From Eubacterium sp. ER2 (GTDB lineage: Bacteria > Bacillota > Clostridia > Lachnospirales > Lachnospiraceae), in the NCBI RefSeq assembly GCF_000765215.1, contig NZ_JPJE01000019.1, positions 61,840 through 125,839 of the forward strand: DNA of 64,000 bases. The letters run 5' to 3'. Below the pieces are notes generated by a model. It was not told the origin of the DNA and ran no database searches. It saw nothing but the letters and a program-made list of their open reading frames with translations. Of the stretch, positions 8,468-16,516 are shown piece by piece (positions within the stretch are counted from its first letter, which is position 1; each line of letters starts with the position of its first letter). The translations under genes and the position numbers were made by a program.

Positions 8468-9007
8468 ATGAGGATTGAGAGAGAACACGCGGCGGCAGTT
8501 GTCATTGATTACCAGGAGAAGCTGATTCCTGCCATGGACAGGAAGGAGACGCTCATAGAGAACTCCTCCATCCTGCTGGCGGGTCTTCGCGCGCTGGGCA
8601 TCCCCATGGTGTTCACCCAGCAGTACACAAAGGGGCTGGGCAGTACAGTGAGGGAGCTGACCCAGGCTGCGGGGACGGAAGAATTTGTGGAGAAGATCCG
8701 CTTCAGCGCCTGGCAGGATGTGGTCAGCAGCCATCCCTGGATACAGGGGAAAAAGTACATTATCCTCTGCGGCGTGGAGTCCCATATCTGCGTGCTGCAG
8801 ACCCTGATAGATCTGCGTGCCGCAGGCTTTGTGCCCGTGCTGGTGACAGACTGCGTTTCCAGCAGGAAGAGGACAGACTATGAGACGGCTCTGATCCGGG
8901 CCAGGCAGGAGGGGGCTATCCTCACCACATACGAGGCGCTGCTCTTTGAGCTGCTTGAAAAGGCCGGTACAGAGGAGAGCAAGAAGATCCAGCGGCTTGT
9001 GAAATAG
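8468..9007 (+). CDS. isochorismatase family cysteine hydrolase
   Basis: A 179-aa isochorismatase-like hydrolase. VVIDYQEKLIPAM contains the catalytic Asp (about residue 14) and CGVESHICVLQT contains the nucleophilic Cys and the cis-peptide region (about residues 98-109). The family includes nicotinamidases and N-carbamoylsarcosine amidases; closest in style to the YcaC/hydrolase subgroup, so the substrate is open. The start at 8468 is supported by AGAGGCGG. A longer in-frame extension into xth is not credible. Confidence 0.85.
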   Translation: MRIEREHAAAVVIDYQEKLIPAMDRKETLIENSSILLAGLRALGIPMVFTQQYTKGLGSTVRELTQAAGTEEFVEKIRFSAWQDVVSSHPWIQGKKYIILCGVESHICVLQTLIDLRAAGFVPVLVTDCVSSRKRTDYETALIRARQEGAILTTYEALLFELLEKAGTEESKKIQRLVK

Positions 9008-9024
9008 GAAAGACAAAAGAAAAG

Positions 9025-9065
9025 GGAGGGTATATCTGATCTGTTCCGGATCAGATATACCCTCC
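9025..9065 (-). terminator. terminator between convergent genes
   Basis: A perfect 17-bp stem (9025-9041 with 9049-9065) that overlaps the stop of the minus-strand SDR gene. On the minus strand it is followed by a T-rich tract (CCCTTTTCTTTTG), so it terminates that gene; on the plus strand the T run is lacking. Confidence 0.85.
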
Positions 9066-9797
9066 GTCTATTCCGATGATTTGCCCGGTCATGTAGGCCG
9101 GGGCATGGGCGGTCTGCCACACAAGGTCCGCTGCCTCCCGGGGCGTCCCGAACCTTCCGGCGGGGATCTCCTCCTCCAGCGCCTCCCGCTCCACGGGGGA
9201 GAGCCAGGAGTTCATAGATGTGTCGATGACCCCGCAGGCGATGGCGTTGACCTGGATGTTGCTGGGGGCCAGCTCCTTTGCCAGGGCCCGGGTCAGGCCG
9301 TGGATCCCGGACTTGGCGGCCGAGTAGGCGGCCTCGCAGGAGGCGCCCACTGTCCCCCACATGGAGGAGATGTTGATGATCCGCCCTTTTTTGCGCGTCA
9401 CCATGGGCGGGACGGCGCTGCGGCAGCAGTAGAAGACAGAGGACAGGTTGGTGTCCAGCATTCTCTGCCACTCCAGGTCCGTCATGTCGGTGAGGAGCCC
9501 GGTGTGGGAAATGCCGGCATTGTTCACCAGCACGTCCAGACGGGGACAGAGCTGATAAATTTTCTTAAAGATCTGCCGGACCTCCTCCGGGTTTCCCACG
9601 TCCCCGGGGACAAGCGTGCACTGGCCGGGGAGCTGCTCCTGGATTTCCTGCCAGACCTTCTCCAGCTCCTCCAGCGAGGAGCGGCAGTTGAGAAAGACGT
9701 GCCACCCCTCCTCGGCAAAGCGGAGGGCGCAGGCGCGGCCGATGCCCCTGGAGGCTCCTGTGACGAGTACGTATTTTACAGACTGTGTTGCAGACAT
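9051..9797 (-). CDS. SDR family oxidoreductase, FabG-like
   Basis: The 248-aa short-chain dehydrogenase has the NAD(P)-binding TGASRGIG motif near residue 13, NNAG at about 90-93, catalytic Ser in NISS, and YSAAK (Tyr/Lys) near residue 159. The sequence resembles 3-oxoacyl-ACP reductases. It is not inside a fatty-acid gene cluster, so another ketone or alcohol may be the substrate. The ATG at 9797 is chosen because AAGGAG lies 7 nt upstream, whereas the ATG at 9803 is too close. Confidence 0.87.
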   Translation of the reverse strand: MSATQSVKYVLVTGASRGIGRACALRFAEEGWHVFLNCRSSLEELEKVWQEIQEQLPGQCTLVPGDVGNPEEVRQIFKKIYQLCPRLDVLVNNAGISHTGLLTDMTDLEWQRMLDTNLSSVFYCCRSAVPPMVTRKKGRIINISSMWGTVGASCEAAYSAAKSGIHGLTRALAKELAPSNIQVNAIACGVIDTSMNSWLSPVEREALEEEIPAGRFGTPREAADLVWQTAHAPAYMTGQIIGIDGGYI

Positions 9798-9856
9798 GAA
9801 CATTCTCCTTTTGTCTTTATCGTTTCTCCCATTTTACACCAGAGTATACCTGCTGT

Positions 9857-10075
9857 CTACCTGTCCGGGCAGGCGCGTATTTTCAGTCCGCTTTCTTCTG
9901 TGCATACAAAGCAGCTCTCGTACATGCCGCCAATGTTTTTAGGTTCATAGAGAACGTCCAGACCTGTTTCTATCATGTCAATGGTCAGCGCATTTACCTC
10001 CTCTGTGCTTTCTACAGAAAATACGATAAAAATAAATCCATCCTTACGCTTTTCCAAGGACAGCATCCCTTTCAT
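9857..10075 (-). CDS. small protein of unknown function coupled to MFS gene
   Basis: A 72-aa soluble protein rich in acidic residues with a hydrophobic FIFIVFSV strand near residue 14 and a Cys pair near the end (FVC). Not recognised. It overlaps the end of the MFS gene by 32 nt, and a strong GGAGGTGA lies about 12 nt before its ATG inside that gene, which supports real translation. Confidence 0.6.
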   Translation of the reverse strand: MKGMLSLEKRKDGFIFIVFSVESTEEVNALTIDMIETGLDVLYEPKNIGGMYESCFVCTEESGLKIRACPDR

Positions 10076-11267
10076 TGCTGCATTTCACCTCCGGCCTTTT
10101 TGCAAGCACGATCCCTGCTGACAGAAGGAGCGGGAACAGTACGCCTGCTAAAATACCTATTCTCAGATCGTTATCCATAGCGTCTGAGACAAGGCCCACC
10201 AGCGTGGGGCCTCCTGAGCATCCGATATCCCCGCCAAGGGCCAGCAGCGCAAACATAGCTGTCCCGCCTTTTGGAAGAGAGGCGGCCGCCTTGCTGAAGG
10301 TACCCGGCCACATGATCCCCACAGACAGGCCGCAGACAGCGCAGGCGGCCAGACTGAGCTGGGGAACCGGAAGGAGGGAGATCCCCAGGTAGGATACAAT
10401 ACACAGAAGCCCGCTTGCGGCCATAAAGCGCTCCAGGTTGATCCGGTGTCCGTATTTTCCGTAAAACAGACGTGACAGCCCCATCAGCAGGGCAAATGCC
10501 ATCGGGCCGGCCAGGTCCCCGGCGCTTTTGGAGATGCCTAGGCCCTTCTCGGCAAATACGGATGCCCACTGGCTCACCGCCTGTTCACTTGCCCCGGCGC
10601 ACACCATCATGACAAGCAGGACCCAGAACAGCTTGTTTTTAAAAAGTGAGCCCGGCGTCATTTCGCTTTCACCGTCCTCAAGCAGGGGAGCCATGGGAAC
10701 CCTTGTAAAGGCGAAAGCGTTGCAGATGGGCAGAAAAGCCCAGGCCAGCGCCAGGAACTTCCAGTTTTCCATGCCCGCCAGATGGAAAAAGAGGGTGGAT
10801 ACGAGCACGACTCCCGCATAGCCCCAGCAGTAGAAGGAATGCAGCATACTCATGGTTTTTTCTTTGTGGCCGGTGGGGCAGGCTTCCACGACTGGGCTGA
10901 CAAGTACTTCCAGCAGCCCGCCGCCGACTGCGTAGACCATGACGGAGATCAGTATGCCGGCAAACGGTACCGGCAGCAGGTCCGGCAGAACGGTGAGAAG
11001 GATCAGGCCTGCGGCTGAAAAAATGTGTGCCGCAACCATGGAGGCCCGGTATCCTATCCTGTCTGCGAATCTGACGGACAGAAGATCGACCAGGAGCTGT
11101 ATCCCGAAATTAAAAGTTACAAGCAGCGTGATCTGAGAGAGGGGGATATGATAGGTTTCCTGAAACAGTAAAAAAAGAAGCGGCGCGAAATTATTGACAA
11201 CAGCCTGGACGATGTAGCCCGTGAAGCAGGCTGCAATGGTTTTGTTATACTGATTTTTTATTCTCAT
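10044..11267 (-). CDS. MFS transporter
   Basis: A 407-aa major facilitator with about 12 hydrophobic helices. The loop 2-3 segment SVRFADRIGYRASM fits the MFS signature. The pattern with FAPLLFLLFQETYHIPLSQI near the N-terminus resembles the FucP-like sugar transporter branch. It is divergent from an AraC-family regulator 115 nt away, so that protein likely controls it, and the substrate is probably a small sugar or glycoside; this is inference. Confidence 0.85.
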   Translation of the reverse strand: MRIKNQYNKTIAACFTGYIVQAVVNNFAPLLFLLFQETYHIPLSQITLLVTFNFGIQLLVDLLSVRFADRIGYRASMVAAHIFSAAGLILLTVLPDLLPVPFAGILISVMVYAVGGGLLEVLVSPVVEACPTGHKEKTMSMLHSFYCWGYAGVVLVSTLFFHLAGMENWKFLALAWAFLPICNAFAFTRVPMAPLLEDGESEMTPGSLFKNKLFWVLLVMMVCAGASEQAVSQWASVFAEKGLGISKSAGDLAGPMAFALLMGLSRLFYGKYGHRINLERFMAASGLLCIVSYLGISLLPVPQLSLAACAVCGLSVGIMWPGTFSKAAASLPKGGTAMFALLALGGDIGCSGGPTLVGLVSDAMDNDLRIGILAGVLFPLLLSAGIVLAKRPEVKCSNERDAVLGKA

Positions 11268-11321
11268 TTTGTCTCCTCCTGTTCTGAATATGGATTATAT
11301 CATATAGAGAATGCCAAATCA

Positions 11322-11351
11322 TTGAATATAATTGCTTTTATATGGTACAAT
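11322..11351 (+). promoter_or_regulatory. promoter of the AraC-family gene
   Basis: TTGAAT and TACAAT separated by 18 bp, with an extended TGG before the -10. On the opposite strand a TATAAT preceded by TGA near 11290-11302 could serve the MFS gene. Confidence 0.6.
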
Positions 11352-11382
11352 ATCACAAAATGAGATGAATCGGAGGATGAGT

Positions 11383-12273
11383 ATGGATCATTGCGTGACA
11401 GTTACGGACGAAACGCTCCGGGAAACGGCAGTCCATGGAAGCAGCGGTTATCCGTTTGCCTATTATCCGGAAAATATCTGGCAGTTTGACTTCCACCGGA
11501 TAGACTGGCACTGGCACCATGAGGTGGAATTTATATATTTTTCTGAAGGAAGTGTATTCTGTTTTGCCGGGGAAGACCGGATAGAGATGCGGCAGGGAAG
11601 CGGGATCTTTATCAACAGCGGCGTGCTGCACCGATTTGAAGCGCAGGAGAGCGCATGGGCGCCCAACATCGTCTTTTCCCCGTATCTTCTTGCGGCAGAA
11701 GACACTTTTGTCTACCATAAGTACATCATGCCTGTCATCAGCTCATCTGTCCCTTACCAGGTTCTGGAGCCGCAGACAGGCTGGCAGGAACAGATCCTGC
11801 AGATCCTCCTGCAGATTTTTGATCTTCAGGAGACAGGGGAGGACTGCGAATTGTCCACTGTGAGAATGCTTCTGGAAATATGGGAGCTGCTGGCAGGGAA
11901 TATGGATCTGCCGGCGGGCGGTTCCCGGCTTCGCCGCCTGACCCACAAACAGGCTAAACTGCAGACCATGATGCAGTTCATCCACGATCACTATATGGAA
12001 GAAATAACGCTTGAACAGATTGCCGCGTCTGCCTCTTTGAGCAAAAGCGGCGCCCTGCACATTTTCCGGTCAGGAATACATATATCCCCGGTGGCTTATC
12101 TCATCCGCCACAGGCTGGCACAGGCGGCAGAGCAGCTTCAGGCAACCCAGAAGTCCATATCTTCCATTGCCGCGGATACGGGATTTTCGGATGCCGGCTA
12201 TTTTTGCAGGAAATTCAGGCAGCAGTATCATATGAGCGCCAGTGCGTACCGACAGAAAAAATGGGGAAAATGA
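11383..12273 (+). CDS. AraC-family transcriptional regulator
   Basis: The 296-aa protein has an N-terminal cupin-like effector domain (FDFHRIDWHWHHEVEFIYF) and a C-terminal double HTH of AraC/XylS type from about residue 197 (ITLEQIAASASLSKS; later FSDAGYFCRKFRQ). The start at 11383 follows CGGAGG by 6 nt. It is divergent from the MFS gene and probably activates it in response to a sugar. Confidence 0.92.
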   Translation: MDHCVTVTDETLRETAVHGSSGYPFAYYPENIWQFDFHRIDWHWHHEVEFIYFSEGSVFCFAGEDRIEMRQGSGIFINSGVLHRFEAQESAWAPNIVFSPYLLAAEDTFVYHKYIMPVISSSVPYQVLEPQTGWQEQILQILLQIFDLQETGEDCELSTVRMLLEIWELLAGNMDLPAGGSRLRRLTHKQAKLQTMMQFIHDHYMEEITLEQIAASASLSKSGALHIFRSGIHISPVAYLIRHRLAQAAEQLQATQKSISSIAADTGFSDAGYFCRKFRQQYHMSASAYRQKKWGK

Positions 12274-12320
12274 CTGCGTCAGGGAAAATCTGGAGGAGGG
12301 GTTTAAATTTTACAAGGGAG

Positions 12321-12349
12321 TTGCTATTTCTGTCCACTGATGCTATGAT
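12321..12349 (+). promoter_or_regulatory. promoter upstream of the small alarmone hydrolase gene
   Basis: TTGCTA and TATGAT (with extended TGC) are separated by 17 bp. The next gene starts about 100 nt downstream. Confidence 0.65.
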
Positions 12350-12447
12350 GTAGGCATGATTCAGACAAGCGATATTTGCCGAGAGAGGAGATTTTAAAGG
12401 AAATTATCATTAGCGATGGAAGCAGAGGATGAAAAAGAGGTATGAAT

Positions 12448-12984
12448 ATGATCGACAGGGCAATTGAATTTGCGACGAAGGCTCATGAAGGGCAGTTCCG
12501 GAAGGGGACAAGGCGTCCCTATATCGTGCACCCCATTGAGGTGAAGGAGATCGTGTCCACTATGACCCGGGATGAGGAAGTGATCAGTGCCGCGGTACTC
12601 CACGACACAATTGAGGACTGTAAGGGAGTGACCAGGGAGGTGCTGGCGCTGGAGTTCAGTCCCAGGGTGGCGGCCATGGTGGCCGGAGAGAGCGAGGATA
12701 AGTCCAGGACCTGGATGGAGAGGAAGACCGCAACGATCCAGTCCATTGGGAACGCTCCCAGGGAAGTGCAGATGATCGGGCTTGCAGATAAATTGTCCAA
12801 TATGCGTGATATCGACCGGGATTACCCCAAGGTGGGCGAGGAGCTCTGGAACCGCTTCCGGATGAAAGATAAGAAAATGATCGGCTGGTACTACAAGGGT
12901 GTCCGGGATGCCCTTGCGAAGGACTTTCAGAAGGAACCGGTATTCCAGGAGTACTGCCGGCTGATCCGGAAGAATTTCGATTAG
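12448..12984 (+). CDS. HD-domain small alarmone hydrolase (MESH1-like)
   Basis: A 178-aa single-domain protein like the hydrolase half of RelA/SpoT. Key motifs are the opening AIEFATKAHEGQFRKG, PYIVHPIEV, the HD pair in VLHDTIED (about residues 51-58), and LADKLSNM near residue 110. Members cleave (p)ppGpp; the absence of a synthetase domain marks it as a stand-alone hydrolase. A synthetase (relQ) is at 40572. The ATG at 12448 has the better spacing to AGAGG than that at 12442. Confidence 0.85.
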   Translation: MIDRAIEFATKAHEGQFRKGTRRPYIVHPIEVKEIVSTMTRDEEVISAAVLHDTIEDCKGVTREVLALEFSPRVAAMVAGESEDKSRTWMERKTATIQSIGNAPREVQMIGLADKLSNMRDIDRDYPKVGEELWNRFRMKDKKMIGWYYKGVRDALAKDFQKEPVFQEYCRLIRKNFD

Positions 12985-12996
12985 AAGCATAGCAAG

Positions 12997-13038
12997 AGGG
13001 CCGGATATGCGGGATGTGACGCCTGCATATCCGGCCCT
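12997..13038. terminator. hairpin between convergent genes
   Basis: A perfect 14-bp stem (12997-13010 with 13025-13038) around a 14-nt loop. No long T run follows on either strand, so it may be a weak bidirectional terminator. Confidence 0.7.
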
Positions 13039-13060
13039 AATGATTTATCTGTCAGCTCTT

Positions 13061-13396
13061 CTACCCGCGCAGCTTCCTTTGAAGGACAGCCCTGAAAACA
13101 CACCCCAGTCCAAGCCCCATATATCCGTCCGCCAGGTACCAGAGGGCGTGGGAAAGGGCAGTGGCATTGTAGTGGATGGGAACTGTGGGCAGAAACAGGG
13201 CGCACACGAGAAGCGGATAGGCATACTTGAAAGGCGTCCGGGACAGAGCACCCAGAAGAAGAGACAGAAGAAAGGAGGAGAACAGCAGGACAACCACCAG
13301 TCCCATCATATCAGTGGGGCCGGCGGTCAGGGGAAACAGATAAAACATGACAGCCTGTATCGCAGTGATCACAAGCTCTTTCCTGTACTTTTTCAT
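13061..13396 (-). CDS. small membrane protein of unknown function
   Basis: A 111-aa protein with about three or four hydrophobic segments (residues about 8-27, 30-50, 60-77, 90-105). It lies 31 nt downstream of bcp on the same strand and may be co-transcribed. Family not recognised. Confidence 0.7.
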   Translation of the reverse strand: MKKYRKELVITAIQAVMFYLFPLTAGPTDMMGLVVVLLFSSFLLSLLLGALSRTPFKYAYPLLVCALFLPTVPIHYNATALSHALWYLADGYMGLGLGCVFRAVLQRKLRG

Positions 13397-13427
13397 TGTC
13401 CTGCCCTCCTTTCCGGGACGGGGGAGA

Positions 13428-13880
13428 CTACAGCTCTGCCAGCATCTGGGCCGGATTGTCGGCTGCCTTCACCTTTCCGAAGGCTTTGACGATGGTGCCC
13501 TCCTCATCGATCAGGTAGGTAGTGCGCACCACGCCCATGGTCTTCCTCCCGTACATATTTTTCTCCTTCCACACATCGTAGGCCTGGATGCAGGTGAGCT
13601 CCGGGTCAGAGAGCAGTGTGAAGGGAAGGCCGTATTTTTCCTCAAATTTCTTGTGGGAGGCCACGCTGTCCTTGCTGACGCCAAGGACGACAGCGCCCTT
13701 TTCGGCAAACTGGGGATAGAGATCCCCGAAGCCGCAGGCCTGCTTGGTACAGCCGGGAGTGTTGTCCTTGGGATAAAAATAGAGGATGACCTTCTTTCCC
13801 CTGTATTCCTCCAGCGTGTGCATGTCTCCGTTCTGGTCCGGCAGAGAAAATGCCGGCGCCTTTGTTCCGATTTCTAACAT
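13428..13880 (-). CDS. bcp: thioredoxin-dependent peroxiredoxin, Bcp type
   Basis: The 150-aa protein reduces hydroperoxides using thioredoxin. The peroxidatic Cys is in YPKDNTPGCTKQAC at about residue 44, and the second Cys, five residues later, gives the usual resolving pair of the bcp subfamily. Complete length. A strong AAAGGAGGA site precedes the ATG. Confidence 0.95.
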   Translation of the reverse strand: MLEIGTKAPAFSLPDQNGDMHTLEEYRGKKVILYFYPKDNTPGCTKQACGFGDLYPQFAEKGAVVLGVSKDSVASHKKFEEKYGLPFTLLSDPELTCIQAYDVWKEKNMYGRKTMGVVRTTYLIDEEGTIVKAFGKVKAADNPAQMLAEL

Positions 13881-13964
13881 AGTGGTTCCTCCTTTAGTCT
13901 GAAATTTTATTCTGAAATGAAAGGGATCCCTCAGCTTGCGCAGGGAAGGTGTCCATGCGAAGCC

Positions 13965-14573
13965 TTATGATCCTATGTCTGTATCCCTTTCTTTTTCAGG
14001 AGCGGTGTTTTCCTCTCTGACGAGACTGACCCGCAGAAAGCTTTCTTTTACTTTGGCGGCATACTGCAGCTCATAGAACGTCTTTCCCTCCAGCATGGCC
14101 TGTGAGATAGCTTCTGTCTCCCTCTGGACATCCGCCCCGTGGGCATACCAGCCGAGCATGGTTCTGTTCTCGCCCCAGAAGGAGGAGCTGTCCACTCCGA
14201 AAAGGGCAAAATGAGGTACGTCCGGGCGGGTGGACACACGCATGGACATTACCTTATAGCAGTTGACCAGCTGTTTGCCGTCATGGCTGCGGATCATGAT
14301 CTTGCCCGTGGACACTGGTGTGGGGGCGGGCTGTGACTGACCATCAGGAGCGGTGCCTGGATGCTCCGGGCTGTCAGACTGGTCTGAAACAAGATAGTCC
14401 AGGGAGACCTTCAGTATCCGGGAGAGGGATATCATTTTCTCCATCTCCGGGTATCCGTTTCCCTGCTCCCAGCGGGAAATAGCCTGCCTGCTGACGTGTA
14501 GCTGCTCGGCCAGCTCCTCCTGGGAAATCTTTCTTTCTTTTCTTACTGTGCGAAGATTTTCACCAAAGCTCAT
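13965..14573 (-). CDS. XRE regulator with C-terminal ligand or interaction domain
   Basis: A 202-aa protein: N-terminal HTH (residues about 11-60, ISQEELAEQLHVSRQAISRWEQG) and an unrecognised domain after residue 95 with mixed alpha/beta composition. The upstream region carries two 15-bp inverted repeats and a TATAAT, so the gene is probably controlled by itself or its neighbour, which has the same kind of repeat. Confidence 0.85.
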   Translation of the reverse strand: MSFGENLRTVRKERKISQEELAEQLHVSRQAISRWEQGNGYPEMEKMISLSRILKVSLDYLVSDQSDSPEHPGTAPDGQSQPAPTPVSTGKIMIRSHDGKQLVNCYKVMSMRVSTRPDVPHFALFGVDSSSFWGENRTMLGWYAHGADVQRETEAISQAMLEGKTFYELQYAAKVKESFLRVSLVREENTAPEKERDTDIGS

Positions 14574-14652
14574 AGGGGTGCTTCCTTATATGTATGATAT
14601 GCTGTCAGAGCCGGCCGCTTCCATGTGCGGCTGGCATTCGTGGTATGCCTGG

Positions 14653-14717
14653 ATTATAGCGGAAATGCCCTGAGCAGGCCACCAACCCTGGCTTGCAGAA
14701 GCGCAACCTGGGGTTGC
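14653..14717 (-). promoter_or_regulatory. minus-strand -10 and tandem GCAAC operators of the XRE gene
   Basis: TATAAT lies at 14653-14658 on the minus strand. Two 15-bp inverted repeats, at 14682-14696 (one arm imperfect) and at 14703-14717 (GCAACC-TGG-GGTTGC), are centred 21 bp apart, exactly two helical turns. Centres are near -44 and -65. No good -35 hexamer is seen, which fits an activator-dependent promoter. Confidence 0.65.
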
Positions 14718-14738
14718 ATCTTATATATCAGAGGCATA

Positions 14739-14890
14739 TCAGAGGTATTTTGATCCCTCCCGGATGCTCAGACTGTCCATCTTCGCCTCATAGGTGCGGA
14801 TAAAGTCTCTCACCCACTCAGGATCCGTCTGTCCTCCTGTCCCTCAAATTTCTTTTTGATGGCGAGATATTTTTCCGTGTTCCGGTTCAT
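14739..14890 (-). pseudogene. frameshifted small gene coupled to XRE gene
   Basis: On the minus strand an ATG at 14890 overlaps the TGA of the XRE gene (ATGA). The first 18 codons end in KKFEGQ; then an 8-nt insertion, flanked by a duplicated GGACAG, shifts the frame and brings an early TGA. Removing the 8 nt gives a 47-aa product with the tail DPEWVRDFIRTYEAKMDSL. A real but broken (or misread) coding region is likely; family unknown. Confidence 0.65.
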
Positions 14891-15252
14891 TTCTGCACCT
14901 CCCGCAGCAGATCCTCTGGCTCCACTCCAAACAGCTTTGCCAGGGCAATGAGGTTGGTGGTGGTGGGCTCTGAGGTTCCATTTTCCCATTTGGACACAGC
15001 CTGCCTGCTGATGCCCAGCGCCTGGGCCACGAATTCCTGGGTCATTCCCCTGTCCGTGCGGTGCTTCTTCAGCACTTCGCCAAGAGATTTTCTTGTCCTG
15101 GCCGTTTCCGGGTTCACATTGCCGGACCGGATGTATTTCCTTAGGGCCTTCACGACCAAAATGAAGAGATAGACGCCGCCCACAAAGCTTCCAAGGACAA
15201 AGATGAGATTAAAAAATGCAATGACAACAGATAATGAGGATAAAATTTCCAT
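14887..15252 (-). CDS. membrane-anchored XRE-family regulator
   Basis: The 121-aa protein has one N-terminal transmembrane segment (residues about 8-33), a short linker and a C-terminal HTH (about residues 58-108, GMTQEFVAQALGISRQAVSKWENG). It is unusual for XRE proteins in being membrane-bound. The start at 15252 has an AAAGGAGGG site. The broken 47-codon gene follows through an ATGA overlap. Confidence 0.85.
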   Translation of the reverse strand: MEILSSLSVVIAFFNLIFVLGSFVGGVYLFILVVKALRKYIRSGNVNPETARTRKSLGEVLKKHRTDRGMTQEFVAQALGISRQAVSKWENGTSEPTTTNLIALAKLFGVEPEDLLREVQK

Positions 15253-15316
15253 ATATGCTCCCTCCTTTTGATAGAAACAGCATAGCATGTATGTGCAGTT
15301 GCCTCTATCAACCCGG

Positions 15317-15336
15317 GCGCAACTTTGCGGTTGCGC
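15317..15336. promoter_or_regulatory. inverted-repeat operator upstream of the membrane XRE gene
   Basis: GCGCAAC and GTTGCGC flank a 6-bp spacer. The same GCAAC/GTTGC arms occur upstream of the XRE gene at 14573, so both genes may share a regulator. Confidence 0.6.
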
Positions 15337-15365
15337 GCAAAATTTCTGTGTCCTTGGCCTCCGGG

Positions 15366-16181
15366 TCAGGCTCTGCAGATTGTCCTTGCGTACTTTTTTT
15401 CGGAGTCTTGGGTTACCCTTATCTTTCCCTGTTCTATGAATGTGTCAATCCTTTGGGCATACCACCAGTCGTAGGTCCCCACCGGGTATTTCCCCAGGAT
15501 ATTCCCGATGAGAAAGGCCTGCTTTAGGGGCTTGTCGGTGAGCTCCCTCCATATAAGAAAATCATAGAACTCTTCAGGGACGCTGAGCAGGTTCCCGTTG
15601 ATGACAGCGCGAAGAGGGGCGTTTTCCCCTCGCAGTTCTTCCCACAGCAGCGCGTACATTTCCCGTTCTGAAGAGGAAAGCGGTCTTTCCAGAGGCAGAA
15701 AGTGCCGGAATTCATCGTGGGAGACCTCGGCCCAGCTCCGGCAGGATACAATGCGGCTGCCGTTTGCCCTGCATCTTGGAAGCTCTACTGCGGAGACGGG
15801 ATTTTTGTAAGACTTCATCCAAGCGCAGAGGAAGCAGAGACCACAGAGGGAGTAGGGGCTGTGACTGTACCAGATCCTAACAGCCCGGCCCTGCCTTAGA
15901 TATTCTTCCAGCCGGGCCAGCTGGCGGATGTAAGAGGCGCCGGCTTTCTTTAGCTCCCGGCAGGCCGCCTCGTCATGCCCATCCTGGTCCTGGCTGTACA
16001 TGGAGAAGATCAGCTCCTGCCGGTAGGAGCTGTCCATCGCTTCCTGGATATCGCCGATGTCCAGCATGAAGGCAAGGCATATGACCGTGTCCGGTTCGCC
16101 CTCCTCTGCCGGGAGTGCGCAGATGGTTTTGGCATATTTCATGCAGGCAGCGTCGCTCTCGCCAAACAAAATGTCAATCAT
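15366..16181 (-). CDS. DUF1835/DUF3658-like protein
   Basis: A 271-aa soluble protein. The opening MIDILFGESDAACMKYA and the later MLDIGDIQ match the DUF1835 N-terminal domain; the C-terminal LREL/DWWYAQRIDTFIEQGKI part resembles DUF3658. The function of the family is unknown. The ATG at 16181 is preferred over the longer frame because GAGGAGGC lies at the right distance. Monocistronic. Confidence 0.8.
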   Translation of the reverse strand: MIDILFGESDAACMKYAKTICALPAEEGEPDTVICLAFMLDIGDIQEAMDSSYRQELIFSMYSQDQDGHDEAACRELKKAGASYIRQLARLEEYLRQGRAVRIWYSHSPYSLCGLCFLCAWMKSYKNPVSAVELPRCRANGSRIVSCRSWAEVSHDEFRHFLPLERPLSSSEREMYALLWEELRGENAPLRAVINGNLLSVPEEFYDFLIWRELTDKPLKQAFLIGNILGKYPVGTYDWWYAQRIDTFIEQGKIRVTQDSEKKYARTICRA

Positions 16182-16304
16182 GATCTGCCTCCTCTTTCGT
16201 ATCCTTCTCATTGCCTGTAGTATTATCCATAGTGTATCATCTCTGCCCCCCAGTGTCTATTATTTCCACAAAATCGTTTTCATAAATTTGTGCAATGTGT
16301 CCTA

Positions 16305-16333
16305 TTGCCATCCGCGTCTGTTTTCTATATAAT
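16305..16333 (+). promoter_or_regulatory. upstream promoter of the Rpn-like locus
   Basis: TTGCCA and TATAAT are 17 bp apart. A GGCTGC-TTG-GCAGCC hairpin follows at about 16368-16382, in what would be a long leader. Confidence 0.7.
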
Positions 16334-16470
16334 GTAAACCATCTACAGAGGAAATCTTTTCTCTGAGGCTGCTTGGCAGCCATTCTTATTTATGATCATC
16401 CGGCGTTTGTCCGGGGCGGGTTCCGCCACATGAAATTCCTTTTTTTGAAGTCTGCAGACAGGTGAAAAGG

Positions 16471-16499
16471 TTGCAGTCCGTTGTTTTTATGTCTATAAT
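16471..16499 (+). promoter_or_regulatory. proximal promoter of the Rpn-like locus
   Basis: TTGCAG and TATAAT are 17 bp apart. The first coding ATG is at 16517, so the leader would be very short. Confidence 0.65.
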
Positions 16500-16516
16500 G
16501 GAGGTGTGACATCTTT

